This document shows positions 1 to 10,480 of a DNA stretch of 64,000 nucleotides, one piece after another. The stretch is from Pseudomonas sp. SCB32 (GTDB taxonomy: Bacteria; Pseudomonadota; Gammaproteobacteria; Pseudomonadales; Pseudomonadaceae): assembly GCF_009189165.1 (NCBI RefSeq), contig NZ_CP045118.1, positions 3,596,001-3,660,000 of the forward strand, given 5' to 3'. Every line of letters begins with the position of its first letter. Position 1 is the first letter of the stretch. The translations under genes were made by a program, and so were the position numbers. Under the pieces are notes generated by a model that was not told the DNA's origin, searched no databases, and saw only the letters and a list, made by a program, of their open reading frames with translations.

Positions 1-2
1 CC

Positions 3-895
3 AACTTTGCCGCGGAATACTGGGACAACGTCTTCGAGCACTTCCTCGAAGAGTACAAGGCCGGCCGCACGCCGAACCCGGACATCCTCTGCAACCGCGA
101 GATCAAGTTCAAAGCCTTTCTCGACTACGCCGTCGCCCTGGGTGCCGACCTGATCGCCACCGGCCACTACGTGCGCCGCCGCGACATCGACGGCCGCAGC
201 GAGCTGCTCAAGGGCCTGGACCCGAACAAGGACCAGAGCTACTTCCTCCACGCCGTGGGCGGCGAGCAGATCGGCAAGACCCTGTTCCCGGTCGGCGAAC
301 TGGAAAAGCCCGAGGTGCGTGCCATCGCCGAGAAGTACGGCCTGGCCACTGCGAAGAAGAAGGACTCCACCGGCATCTGCTTCATCGGCGAGCGCCGCTT
401 CAGCGACTTCCTCAAACAGTACCTGCCGGCCCAGCCGGGCGACATCGAGACCACCGACGGCACGGTCATCGGCAAGCATGTCGGCCTGATGTACCACACC
501 ATCGGCCAGCGCCAGGGCCTGGGCATCGGCGGCCTGAAGAACGCCGACGACAGCCCCTGGTATGTGCTGGAGAAGGACCTGGTGCGCAACGTCCTGGTTG
601 TCGGCCAGGGCAATGACCACCCGTGGCTATTCTCCCGCGCTCTGCACGCCTCGCACATCTACTGGGTCAACCCCATCGACCTGGACCGGCCCAGGACCCT
701 GCGCGCCAAGGTGCGCTATCGCCAGGCCGACCAGGACTGCGTGCTGGAGCGCACCGAGAACGGCTATCGCGCCGTGTTCGACGAGCCGCAGCGCGCCGTT
801 ACCCCGGGCCAGTCCGTGGTCTTCTACGATGGCGAAATCTGCCTCGGCGGTGGCGTCATCGAATCGGCCGAACCCGCATTCGCTAAGGACCGTAA

Positions 896-899
<4 letters not shown>
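3..899 (+). CDS. mnmA: tRNA-specific 2-thiouridylase MnmA (5' truncated)
   Basis: The reading frame is open from the window edge, so the N-terminal ATP-binding PP-loop and the first catalytic cysteine lie outside. MnmA makes the 2-thio group of U34 in tRNAs for Lys, Glu and Gln, taking sulfur from a Tus/IscS relay. Seen here are the central [12 protein letters not shown] segment, the GHYVR motif, the [10 protein letters not shown] segment carrying the second catalytic cysteine, and the C-terminal beta-barrel domain ending [14 protein letters not shown]. The stop overlaps the start of hflD (ATGA), which implies translational coupling. The identification is firm; only the length is limited by the window. 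Confidence 0.96.
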
Positions 900-2982
<2,083 letters not shown>

Positions 2983-3001
2983 GATTCGCCCTGACTTTGC
3001 A

Positions 3002-3028
3002 CGCCCGGCTGTGCCGGGCGTTTTTGTT
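3002..3028 (+). terminator. Intrinsic terminator after purB
   Basis: Stem CGCCCGGC / GCCGGGCG with a short loop, followed by TTTTTGTT. It sits 19 bases after the purB stop and before the next gene. Confidence 0.85.
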
Positions 3029-3042
3029 TCAAGGACTTACAC

Positions 3043-4218
3043 ATGAATCCTGCTATTCCTCTTCAGCTTTTGGGCGGCATCAGCGCCGAAGAATTCCTTC
3101 GCGATTACTGGCAGAAAAAGCCTCTGCTGGTACGCCAGGCCATCCCGGATTTCAAGAGCCCGCTGGAGCCTGACGAACTGGCCGGCCTGGCCCTGGAAGA
3201 GATGATCGAGTCGCGCATCGTCGTCGAACACGGCGACAGCCCGTGGGAACTGCGCCGCGGCCCGTTCAAGGAAGACGCCTTCAAGGACCTGCCCGAGCGC
3301 GACTGGACCCTGCTGGTGCAGGCCGTCGACCAGTTCATCCCGGAAGTTGCCGAACTGCTGGAGCACTTCAAGTTCCTGCCCAGCTGGCGCATCGACGACG
3401 TGATGATCAGCTACGCCGCACCGGGCGGCGGTGTAGGCCCGCACTTCGACAACTACGACGTGTTCCTGCTGCAGGGCCACGGCCAGCGCCGCTGGAAGAT
3501 CGGCCAGACCTGCGACGCCAGCAGCCCGCTGCTGCCCCACGCCGACCTGCGGATCCTCGCCGAATTCGAAGAAAGCGCTGAATGGGTGCTCGAACCCGGC
3601 GACATGCTCTACCTGCCGCCGCGCATCGCTCACTACGGCATCGCCGAAGACGACTGCATGACCTACTCGGTCGGCTTCCGCGCACCCAGCGCCGCCGAAG
3701 TGCTGACCCACTTCACCGACTTCCTCGCCCAGTTCCTCTCCGACGAGGAGCGCTACAGCGACGCGGGCATGGCAGCGGTGAAAGGCGATGAAGACCAGCA
3801 CAAGATCCAGCGCGACGCCCTCGACCGCCTGAAGAACCTGCTGCAGGAGCACATGAGCGACGAGCGCCTGCTGCTCACCTGGTTCGGCCAGTTCATGACC
3901 GAGCCGCGCTACCCGGAACTAGTCGCCGGCGAAGAGATCGAGGAAGACGAGCTGACCGCCGCAATCACCGACGGCGCCGTGCTGATCCGCAACCCCAGCG
4001 CCCGCATGGCCTGGAGCGAGGTGGACGTCGGCCTGCTGCTGTTCGCCAGCGGCCAGACCGTAGTCCTGCCGGAGAAGCTGCGCGAATTGCTCAAGCTGGT
4101 GTGCTCGGCGGAATCGCTGCACGTGGGCAATCTCGGCCAATGGCTGGCCGATGAGGATGGGCGTAAGCTCGTTGGAGAACTGATCAAACAAGGCAGTCTG
4201 GAGTTCGCCGATGAGTAG
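3043..4218 (+). CDS. roxA: Cupin 2-oxoglutarate/Fe(II) oxygenase, ribosomal protein uL16 arginine 3-hydroxylase (YcfD/RoxA type)
   Basis: A 391-residue JmjC-like cupin of the YcfD/RoxA family, which hydroxylates an arginine of ribosomal protein L16. The iron-binding triad is visible as H134-x-D136 (in GPHFDNYDVF) and H197 (in RIAHYG). After the cupin core come an acidic helical dimerisation region and a winged-helix-like C-terminal part, as in the family. The start has AAGGA about ten bases upstream. The stop overlaps the next gene's start by eight bases. Substrate specificity is inferred from the family. Confidence 0.88.
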   Translation: MNPAIPLQLLGGISAEEFLRDYWQKKPLLVRQAIPDFKSPLEPDELAGLALEEMIESRIVVEHGDSPWELRRGPFKEDAFKDLPERDWTLLVQAVDQFIPEVAELLEHFKFLPSWRIDDVMISYAAPGGGVGPHFDNYDVFLLQGHGQRRWKIGQTCDASSPLLPHADLRILAEFEESAEWVLEPGDMLYLPPRIAHYGIAEDDCMTYSVGFRAPSAAEVLTHFTDFLAQFLSDEERYSDAGMAAVKGDEDQHKIQRDALDRLKNLLQEHMSDERLLLTWFGQFMTEPRYPELVAGEEIEEDELTAAITDGAVLIRNPSARMAWSEVDVGLLLFASGQTVVLPEKLRELLKLVCSAESLHVGNLGQWLADEDGRKLVGELIKQGSLEFADE

Positions 4219-4639
4219 CAAGATCAGGGTTCGCGTGGCGGACTGGCAAAAGGATAATGCCGACCTGCGGCGCATTCGCGAGGCGGTGTTCATCGCCGAG
4301 CAATCGGTGCCGCCGGAACTCGAATGGGACGCCGAGGATGTCGAAGCCGTGCACTTCCTGGCCTTTGAAGGCGACTACGCCATCGGCACCGCCCGCCTCC
4401 TGCCGGACGGGCACATCGGCCGCGTTTCCGTCCTCAAGGACTGGCGCGGCCTCAAGGTCGGCGACCTGCTCATGCGCGCCGCCATCGAGCAGGCCGAGAG
4501 CCAGGGCCTGAAGCGCCAGCTACTGACCGCACAGGTCTATGCCATCCCCTTCTACGAACGACTAGGCTTCAAGGTAGCCAGTGGCGAGTTCCTCGACGCC
4601 GGCCTCCCCCACGTGGACATGGTGCGCGAAAGCGACTGA
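4211..4639 (+). CDS. GNAT-family N-acetyltransferase
   Basis: A 142-residue single GNAT domain. The acetyl-CoA-binding motif A is seen as GRVSVLKDWRGLKVGDLLM (about residues 74-92, with R-G-L-K-V-G as the pyrophosphate loop), and the C-terminal FYERLGFK is the usual motif B end. The ATG lies inside the last codons of the upstream hydroxylase gene, so the two are probably translationally coupled. The substrate is unknown. It resembles the stand-alone acetyltransferase at the same place in P. aeruginosa (recalled synteny). Confidence 0.88.
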   Translation: MSSKIRVRVADWQKDNADLRRIREAVFIAEQSVPPELEWDAEDVEAVHFLAFEGDYAIGTARLLPDGHIGRVSVLKDWRGLKVGDLLMRAAIEQAESQGLKRQLLTAQVYAIPFYERLGFKVASGEFLDAGLPHVDMVRESD

Positions 4640-4648
4640 GGCATTGAA

Positions 4649-5275
4649 ATGGACAACGTCCCGGAACAAGACGATCTGCCGGTAGAACTGCCGGACATCG
4701 AGTTTCAGTCACCGGGACGTTTCGCCGTCCACAACCCTCCCAGCGAAGCGCTGCCACCCGAGACGCTCGAGCCCGCCCCCTTCCGTCTCGGCGAAAACGA
4801 CCAGCTGCATCGCTTCAACAAGCCTGAAGCCGCCCGCGCCCATGCCCTGGCATTGATGCAACAGGCGCAGCGCACGCTCTACCTCTACACCCCCGACCTG
4901 GAGCCCTGGCTGTACCACCACAGCAGCATCCAGGAAGCCTGCACCCGGATGCTACTGAGCAATCCGCGCAATCGCCTGATGATCCTGGTGCGTGACAGCA
5001 CCCGCGCGGTGAAGGACGGCCATCGCCTGCTGAATCTCAGCCGACGCCTGTCCAGCTACTGCCAGATCCGCCGGATCAATCCTGATTATCCGAGCGAAGA
5101 GCACGCCTTCCTGCTGGCCGACGACTGCGGCCTGCTGCTGCGCCCGGAACCCGGCGACTATGCCGGCTACGTGTTCTACAACAATCCCGGCCGAACCCGC
5201 CAGTTGCTGGAGCAGTTCGAACAGGCCTGGAACACCAGCCTCCTCGATCCGAACCTGCGGAGCTTCCTGCTTTGA
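4649..5275 (+). CDS. Uncharacterised cytosolic protein (DUF7931-like)
   Basis: A 208-residue protein without signal peptide or membrane helices. The first 55 residues are acidic and proline-rich and look disordered. From about residue 60 (QLHRFNKPEAARAHALALMQQ) a folded domain follows with TLYLYTPDLEPWLYHH, a pattern reminiscent of phospholipase-D-like or transcriptional-regulator receiver domains, but no HKD motif is present. It starts nine bases after the GNAT gene and its TGA is embedded in the TTG start of the next gene, so the 3.0-6.1 kb genes look like one operon. The DUF assignment is from recall; the function is unknown. Confidence 0.75.
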   Translation: MDNVPEQDDLPVELPDIEFQSPGRFAVHNPPSEALPPETLEPAPFRLGENDQLHRFNKPEAARAHALALMQQAQRTLYLYTPDLEPWLYHHSSIQEACTRMLLSNPRNRLMILVRDSTRAVKDGHRLLNLSRRLSSYCQIRRINPDYPSEEHAFLLADDCGLLLRPEPGDYAGYVFYNNPGRTRQLLEQFEQAWNTSLLDPNLRSFLL

Positions 5276-6087
5276 CCCGACGCCCTCTCGCTCTGCTCCT
5301 CGCCTGCAGCATCAGCCTGGCCGCCATCGCCGCGCCCCGCACCGAGGTCATCCCGCTCAACTACCGCACCGCGGAAGACATGCTGCCGGTGGCACAGTCC
5401 GTAGTGGGCAACGAAGGTCGGGTCACCGCCTATGGCAACCAGCTCATCGTGAATGCCGAGCTGGCGAAGATCCGCGAGCTGCAGCAAGTGCTCAGCCAGC
5501 TGGACACCCGCCCTCACCAACTGCTGATCAGCGTCGACACCAGCGACGGCAGCCAAAGCAACCAGAGCGGCTACTCCGTGAATGGCTCGGTCAGCGCCGG
5601 CAACGTGGAAATCCAGTCCGGCCGCGGCGAAGTGAACGGCCGTGACCAGGTGCGCATCATCAACCGCTCCACCAACAGCCGTGGCGGCGGCACCCAGCAG
5701 GTGCGCACCACCGAAGGCTCTCCGGCACTCATCCAGGTCGGCCAGAGCCAGCCGGTGACCAACGCAGGCATCGGCCCGTACGGCCAGGTCTACAGCCAGA
5801 CCGAGTTCCGCGACGCCAACCAGGGCATGTACGTGACCGCCAGCATCACCGGCAACCTCGTACACATCACCCTGAGCACCCGCAACGACCGCTTCAACGG
5901 CAACTACCAGGGCTCGATGAACACCAGCTCGACCGAAACCAGCGTCAGCGGCCCGCTCGGCCAGTGGATCGAAGTCGGCGGCGTCAGCGAGAGCAACCAG
6001 AGCACCCAGAGCGGCTACACCCGCCATTACAGCACCCAGGGCCGCAACGACAGCAGCCTGCGGGTGAAGGTCGATGTCGTCGACTAA
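5272..6087 (+). CDS. Exported protein with secretin/NolW-like N-terminal domain
   Basis: A 271-residue exported protein. A signal peptide (MTRRPLALLLACSISLAAIA-A) is followed by a NolW/secretin-type N domain (EVIPLNYRTAEDMLPVAQSV ... LVNAELAKIRELQQVLSQLD, residues about 23-85). A Gly/Ser/Asn/Gln-rich region with no secretin pore domain comes next, so it is not a full secretin. The start is TTG overlapping the previous stop (TTGA); no ATG gives the signal peptide. A role in periplasmic or outer-membrane assembly is possible, but none is demonstrated by the sequence. A gap of about 510 bases follows. Confidence 0.8.
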   Translation: MTRRPLALLLACSISLAAIAAPRTEVIPLNYRTAEDMLPVAQSVVGNEGRVTAYGNQLIVNAELAKIRELQQVLSQLDTRPHQLLISVDTSDGSQSNQSGYSVNGSVSAGNVEIQSGRGEVNGRDQVRIINRSTNSRGGGTQQVRTTEGSPALIQVGQSQPVTNAGIGPYGQVYSQTEFRDANQGMYVTASITGNLVHITLSTRNDRFNGNYQGSMNTSSTETSVSGPLGQWIEVGGVSESNQSTQSGYTRHYSTQGRNDSSLRVKVDVVD

Positions 6088-6151
6088 GCCTTCCGCAGGT
6101 GACTTGCCAGTCCCCGTTAGACCTTCGTGTAGTAGCCCAAAAAAAACACTA

Positions 6152-6177
6152 CAAAACGTTTGACGAACGCTCGTTTG
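6152..6177. promoter_or_regulatory. Candidate TetR/PsrA-type operator upstream of aceA
   Basis: Two tandem dyads, CAAAACGTTTG (6152-6162) and CGAAC-GCTC-GTTTG (6164-6177), share the GTTTG half-site. The second differs by one base from the published PsrA pattern (G/C)AAAC-N2-4-GTTT(G/C). It overlaps the candidate -35 of the aceA promoter, which suits a repressor site. Confidence 0.45.
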
Positions 6178-6189
6178 AACGTGCATGAT
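6160..6189 (+). promoter_or_regulatory. Candidate sigma-70 promoter of aceA
   Basis: TTGACG (6160-6165), an 18-base spacer and CATGAT (6184-6189). It matches 5/6 and 4/6 consensus positions. If used, the aceA mRNA would carry a leader of about 400 bases. Confidence 0.4.
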
Positions 6190-6599
6190 GGCCTCGCTCC
6201 CGCTAACCAGAGGGTCTCAAAGCCCTCCGGACCGAGCCTGTGGCCCACCCGCCGCGCCGGTCCGTGTTGTTAAGCCCACAAGGCGGATCGACGAGGTTGC
6301 GACTGGCAAGAGGTTGTCCTGAGGGACGGGGAAGCAAGCCTTAGCAACAGTACGAAGTGACGGATTCAGCCGTCCACCATCGCCCAACGGCTGCCACGAG
6401 CCGGCAAGCGATTCTGGATGTCACCGCTGCAGTCACCAGTCTGTAAGCCGCTCTACCCCATTCCTCCAGCGTCACTCCTTCTTTACCGGTCGCACCTTCG
6501 CCATCCCGCGGCGAGCAACCCGCAGTCAATTCCGTGCAGATACGGGTTTTGAGTGGGGAAGTCGGTGCTCAACCACACACATACTTTGAAGGATTGACC

Positions 6600-8195
6600 A
6601 TGTCCGCTTATCAAAACGACATCAAGGCCGTTGCCGCTCTGAAAGAGAAAACTGGCAACAGCTGGAGCGCTATCAACCCCGAGTCGGTTGCCCGTATGCG
6701 CGCTCAGAACCGCTTCAAGACTGGTCTGGACATCGCCAAGTACACTGCGGCCATCATGCGCAAGGACATGGCCGAGTATGACGCCGACGCTTCCGTCTAC
6801 ACCCAGTCCCTGGGCTGCTGGCACGGCTTCATCGGTCAGCAGAAGCTGATCTCGATCAAGAAGCACCTGAAGACCACCAACAAGCGCTACCTCTACCTGT
6901 CCGGCTGGATGGTTGCCGCGCTGCGTTCCGACTTCGGCCCGCTGCCCGACCAGTCCATGCACGAGAAGACTGCCGTTTCCGGCCTGATCGAAGAGCTGTA
7001 CACCTTCCTGCGCCAGGCTGACGCCCGCGAACTGGACCTGCTCTTCACCGCTCTGGACAGCGCTCGCGCTGCCGGCGACAAGGTCAAGCAGGACGAAATC
7101 CAGGCTCAGATCGACGGCTACGAAACCCACGTAGTACCGATCATCGCCGACATCGACGCCGGTTTCGGTAACCCGGAAGCGACTTACCTGCTGGCCAAGA
7201 AAATGATCGAAGCCGGTGCCTGCTGCATCCAGATCGAGAACCAGGTTTCCGACGAGAAGCAGTGCGGCCACCAGGACGGCAAAGTGACCGTTCCGCACGA
7301 AGACTTCCTCGCCAAGATCAACGCTGTTCGCTACGCGTTCCTCGAACTGGGCGTTGACGACGGCGTGATCGTTGCTCGTACCGACTCCCTGGGCGCCGGC
7401 CTGACCAAGCAGATCGCCGTGACCAAAGAGCCGGGCGACCTGGGCGACCAGTACAACTCCTTCCTGGACTGCGAAGAAGTTTCCGCTGCCGAACTGCAGA
7501 ACGGCGACGTGGTGATCAACCGCGGCGGCAAGCTGCTGCGTCCCAAGCGCCTGGCTTCCAACCTGTTCCAGTTCCGCAAGGGCACCGGCGAAGACCGTTG
7601 CGTTCTGGACTGCATCACCTCGCTGCAGAACGGCGCCGACCTGCTGTGGATCGAAACCGAGAAGCCGCACGTTGGCCAGATCAAGGGCATGGTTGACCGC
7701 ATCCGTCAGGTCATCCCGAACGCCAAGCTGGTTTACAACAACAGCCCGTCGTTCAACTGGACCCTGAACTTCCGCCAGCAGGTGTTCGATGCATTCGTCG
7801 CCGAAGGCAAGGACGTTTCCGCCTACGACCGCGCCAAGCTGATGAGCGTCGAGTACGACGAGACCGAACTGGCCCAGATCGCCGACGAGAAGATCCGTAC
7901 CTTCCAGCGTGACGGTTCCGCCCACGCCGGCATCTTCCACCACCTGATCACCCTGCCGACCTACCACACCGCCGCGCTGTCCACCGACAACCTGGCCAAG
8001 GGCTACTTCGCCGACCAGGGCATGCTGGCCTACGTGAAGGGCGTTCAGCGTCAGGAACTGCGTCAGGGTATCGCCTGCGTCAAGCACCAGAACATGGCTG
8101 GCTCGGACATCGGCGACAACCACAAAGAGTACTTCGCTGGCGAAGCCGCTCTGAAGGCCTCCGGCAAAGACAACACCATGAACCAGTTCCACTAA
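6600..8195 (+). CDS. aceA: Isocitrate lyase (531-residue type)
   Basis: Splits isocitrate into glyoxylate and succinate, the first step of the glyoxylate shunt needed for growth on acetate and fatty acids. At 531 residues it matches the long pseudomonad isoform. The catalytic loop reads KQCGH with Cys222, where E. coli-type enzymes have KKCGH. The metal-binding region ADIDAGFGN (about 183-191) and the substrate segment NNSPSFNW (about 380) are intact. The ATG at 6600 has AAGGA upstream; the in-frame extension to 6534 lacks a ribosome site. A strong terminator follows. The long leader with a PsrA-like site suggests fatty-acid-linked control (inference). Confidence 0.96.
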   Translation: MSAYQNDIKAVAALKEKTGNSWSAINPESVARMRAQNRFKTGLDIAKYTAAIMRKDMAEYDADASVYTQSLGCWHGFIGQQKLISIKKHLKTTNKRYLYLSGWMVAALRSDFGPLPDQSMHEKTAVSGLIEELYTFLRQADARELDLLFTALDSARAAGDKVKQDEIQAQIDGYETHVVPIIADIDAGFGNPEATYLLAKKMIEAGACCIQIENQVSDEKQCGHQDGKVTVPHEDFLAKINAVRYAFLELGVDDGVIVARTDSLGAGLTKQIAVTKEPGDLGDQYNSFLDCEEVSAAELQNGDVVINRGGKLLRPKRLASNLFQFRKGTGEDRCVLDCITSLQNGADLLWIETEKPHVGQIKGMVDRIRQVIPNAKLVYNNSPSFNWTLNFRQQVFDAFVAEGKDVSAYDRAKLMSVEYDETELAQIADEKIRTFQRDGSAHAGIFHHLITLPTYHTAALSTDNLAKGYFADQGMLAYVKGVQRQELRQGIACVKHQNMAGSDIGDNHKEYFAGEAALKASGKDNTMNQFH

Positions 8196-8235
8196 GGAAC
8201 CCGGGTCGACCGGCCCCTCGGGGCCGGGAGGCACT

Positions 8236-8271
8236 GCAAAACCCCGGCCCCTGCCGGGGTTTTGCTTTTTT
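8236..8271 (+). terminator. Intrinsic terminator after aceA
   Basis: A GC-rich stem with A-rich base (GCAAAACCCC / GGGGTTTTGC) runs into a T6 tract, 40 bases after the aceA stop. Confidence 0.9.
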
Positions 8272-8374
8272 ACGCTTGGCCGAACCGCCAACCACCCTCT
8301 CCCCGCCCGCCAAGGGCAGATCCGCGCCGACATGCCAGCCTCGGGCTTCCTTTATATGAACGGAATGCCCCTCC

Positions 8375-8875
8375 ATGAACGGAACACCCAAACGAAACCG
8401 CCTCGCCCTCGCCGCCGACCTCATCCAGCACCTCCCGCGCCGCCTTCATGAGCCACTGCTGAGCCGCCTGTTCTGCTCCCAGGTACGCTTCGCTGGCACC
8501 GCCAACGTGCGCATCCAGAAGCTGTCCGACGATGAAGTGCGAATGAGCCTTGCCAATCGACGCCGCGTCCGTAATCACATCGGCGGCGTACACGCCGCGG
8601 CAATGGCATTGCTCGCCGAATCCGCTAGCGGCTGCATGGTCAGCATGAACCTGCCCGATCACAAGCTGCCGCTGATCAAGCACCTCAAGGTCGACTACCT
8701 GCGCCGAGCCAGCGGCGGACTGCGCGCCATCGCTACGCTGACGGCGGAGCAACGTCGCGCAATGCTGGAGGAGGACAAGGGTGAGACCCAGATTCAGGTC
8801 AGCGTGCTGGACGATACCGGCAGCGAACCGGTCCGCTGCGAAATGCACTGGGCCTGGATCACGAAATGGAAATGA
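8375..8875 (+). CDS. Hotdog-fold protein, DUF4442/PaaI-like thioesterase family
   Basis: A 166-residue single-domain protein resembling DUF4442 hotdog proteins, which are related to acyl-CoA thioesterases. The key helix region is NHIGGVHAAAMALLAESASG (about residues 67-86), the usual place of the catalytic loop, followed by the strand LPLIKHLKVDYLRRASG. No signal peptide is seen. It stands alone between the aceA terminator and the nuo promoter region. An acyl-thioester substrate is inferred from the fold only. Confidence 0.8.
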   Translation: MNGTPKRNRLALAADLIQHLPRRLHEPLLSRLFCSQVRFAGTANVRIQKLSDDEVRMSLANRRRVRNHIGGVHAAAMALLAESASGCMVSMNLPDHKLPLIKHLKVDYLRRASGGLRAIATLTAEQRRAMLEEDKGETQIQVSVLDDTGSEPVRCEMHWAWITKWK

Positions 8876-8997
8876 ACCACCCCGAAAAGAGGGGCGTCCG
8901 ACAAAACCGGGAGGCGATAATTGAATGTTTCAGGGGTGGCGAAAGAAAAGGCCCGCCGCTTATATGTAGTAAAGTTACGGATATACGACACTGCAAA

Positions 8998-9012
8998 TGA
9001 TAATATTTATCA
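8998..9012. promoter_or_regulatory. Fur-like 7-1-7 palindrome upstream of nuoA
   Basis: TGATAATATTTATCA matches the 7-1-7 Fur pattern TGATAATNATTATCA with one mismatch. It sits in an unusually AT-rich patch about 320 bases before the nuoA start and 163 bases before the candidate -35. Confidence 0.4.
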
Positions 9013-9174
9013 TATGATAGATACTATTTTATTGCAGCCAAATACCTCGAAAGTACTATTCGACCAAAGCCGAAGTGCCGGCACACTAGGCGCGCAGGAC
9101 CGCACAGGCAGAGGGCTCACGGAAATGCAAAAGCCTTTTGCCCGTTTTAGAAGCGTCTGTTTGTGTTGGAAAAA

Positions 9175-9204
9175 TTTACTTGCAGAAGGCTTTGGGCATA
9201 AAAT
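9175..9204 (+). promoter_or_regulatory. Candidate sigma-70 promoter of the nuo operon
   Basis: TTTACT (9175-9180), an 18-base spacer and TAAAAT (9199-9204; 5/6 match). Predicted start near 9211, leaving a leader of about 108 bases before nuoA. Confidence 0.45.
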
Positions 9205-9248
9205 TGGAAAGATGACCTGAACCCTTAGCTCACTATCCTTGAGTTGTC

Positions 9249-9284
9249 GGGTTCGCGCAGTCGGGCCATTGCAGCCCGGAACCC
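9249..9284 (+). other. Hairpin in the nuo leader
   Basis: Outer arms GGGTTC (9249-9254) / GAACCC (9279-9284) and inner arms CGGGC / GCCCG form a two-part stem. Ten bases later comes a T6 run (9295-9300). It could act as an attenuator or RNA-stability element; the distance to the T-run makes it a poor simple terminator. Confidence 0.4.
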
Positions 9285-9318
9285 AAGACAATCGTTTTTT
9301 GTAGGAAGGAGTATCGGC

Positions 9319-9732
9319 ATGCCCAATCCAGCTGAACTTGCAGCTCAACACTGGGGACTCGCCGCCTTCCTTTTAGGAGTGCTGGGCCTGCTCGGCTTCA
9401 TGCTAGGGGTTTCCAGCCTGCTTGGCAGTAAGGCATTTGGTCGCAGCAAGAACGAACCGTTCGAATCCGGGATCGTTCCTACCGGCAGCGCACGCCTGCG
9501 CCTGTCGGCAAAATTCTATCTGGTCGCGATGCTTTTCGTGATCTTCGACGTCGAAGCCCTCTTCCTCTTCGCCTGGTCCGTGTCCGTCCGTGAAAGCGGT
9601 TGGGCCGGTCTGATCGAGGCAACCATTTTCATAGCAATTCTGTTGGCAGGTCTTGTCTACCTGTGGCGTATCGGCGCGCTCGATTGGGCGCCGGCGGCAC
9701 GTCGCGCACGGCAGGCGAAGCTAAAACAATGA
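9319..9732 (+). CDS. nuoA: NADH-quinone oxidoreductase subunit A
   Basis: A 137-residue membrane-arm subunit of complex I with three transmembrane helices (about 13-38, 68-92, 98-120). The conserved loop between helices 1 and 2 is seen as [23 protein letters not shown], followed by [13 protein letters not shown], the carboxylate-bearing helix typical of NuoA/ND3. The start at 9319 has a strong AGGAAGGA; the longer frame back to 9244 is discarded. It is the first gene of the nuoA-N operon; nuoB starts 10 bases after its stop. Confidence 0.96.
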   Translation: MPNPAELAAQHWGLAAFLLGVLGLLGFMLGVSSLLGSKAFGRSKNEPFESGIVPTGSARLRLSAKFYLVAMLFVIFDVEALFLFAWSVSVRESGWAGLIEATIFIAILLAGLVYLWRIGALDWAPAARRARQAKLKQ

Positions 9733-9742
9733 GGCTTTGGCG

Positions 9743-10420
9743 ATGCAATACAAACTTACCCGGATCGACCCGGATGCGCCCAATGATCAATACCCGATCG
9801 GCCAGCGCGAAACGGTAGAAGACCCGCTCATCGAAGGGCAGGTCCACAAGAACATCTTCATGGGCAAGCTGGAAGATGTTCTCAACGGTGCAGTCAACTG
9901 GGGTCGCAAGAACTCCCTTTGGCCGTACAACTTCGGCCTGTCCTGCTGCTACGTGGAGATGACCACGGCGTTCACCGCGCCGCACGACATCGCCCGTTTC
10001 GGCGCCGAAGTGATCCGTGCATCGCCGCGTCAGGCCGACTTCATGGTCATCGCCGGCACCTGCTTCATCAAGATGGCCCCGGTCATCCAGCGCCTGTACG
10101 AGCAGATGCTGGAACCCAAGTGGGTGATCTCGATGGGTTCGTGCGCCAACTCCGGCGGCATGTACGACATCTACTCGGTCGTTCAGGGGGTCGACAAGTT
10201 CCTCCCCGTGGACGTTTACATCCCCGGCTGCCCGCCCCGTCCGGAGGCGTTCCTGCAAGGCCTGATGCTGCTGCAGGAATCCATCGGCCAGGAGCGTCGC
10301 CCGTTGTCCTGGGTTGTCGGCGATCAAGGCATCTACCGTGCCGACATGCCTGCCCAGAAGGATCTCAAGCGCGAACAGCGCATTGCGGTCACCAACCTGC
10401 GCAGCCCCGACGAAGTGTGA
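9743..10420 (+). CDS. nuoB: NADH-quinone oxidoreductase subunit B
   Basis: A 225-residue subunit that holds the terminal Fe-S cluster N2 next to the quinone site. The four cluster ligands are seen as the tandem pair C68-C69 (LSCCYVEM), C134 (GSCANSGG) and C163 ([10 protein letters not shown]). ATG 9743 was preferred to the TTG at 9737 because GAGG at 9731-9734 gives eight-base spacing and the product then begins [13 protein letters not shown] as in other pseudomonads. A 60-base gap precedes nuoCD. Confidence 0.97.
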   Translation: MQYKLTRIDPDAPNDQYPIGQRETVEDPLIEGQVHKNIFMGKLEDVLNGAVNWGRKNSLWPYNFGLSCCYVEMTTAFTAPHDIARFGAEVIRASPRQADFMVIAGTCFIKMAPVIQRLYEQMLEPKWVISMGSCANSGGMYDIYSVVQGVDKFLPVDVYIPGCPPRPEAFLQGLMLLQESIGQERRPLSWVVGDQGIYRADMPAQKDLKREQRIAVTNLRSPDEV

Positions 10421-10480
10421 TCCGGCCCTCCACGAGAGGCCCGTTTTCACTCCACCGTTGACCGAGTGTGACTTAAGACT

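Larger units (their letters stand above)
6088..6599 (+). other. Gene-free stretch: long leader region of aceA
   Basis: 512 bases with no credible coding frame. It contains the candidate promoter and operator at 6152-6189. Foldable segments include CGGACCG (6228-6234) pairing with CGGTCCG (6258-6264), and GACGG-ATTCAG-CCGTC near 6359. No intrinsic terminator was found inside, so a long untranslated leader is likelier than an independent small RNA, but a processed RNA is not excluded. Confidence 0.5.
8876..9318 (+). other. Gene-free regulatory stretch before nuoA
   Basis: 443 bases containing a Fur-like palindrome, a candidate promoter and a leader hairpin, each listed separately. A 99-codon open frame at 8921-9220 has no ribosome site and no protein-like composition, and is not called as a gene. 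Confidence 0.6.

Noticed and set aside
6302..6320. Sigma-54-like TGGCA...TTGT in the aceA leader
   Set aside because: Spacing gives TC instead of GC at -12 and a poor match to the -24 extension.
8921..9220. 99-codon open frame before nuoA
   Set aside because: No ribosome site, atypical composition, and it runs across the Fur-like palindrome and candidate promoter.
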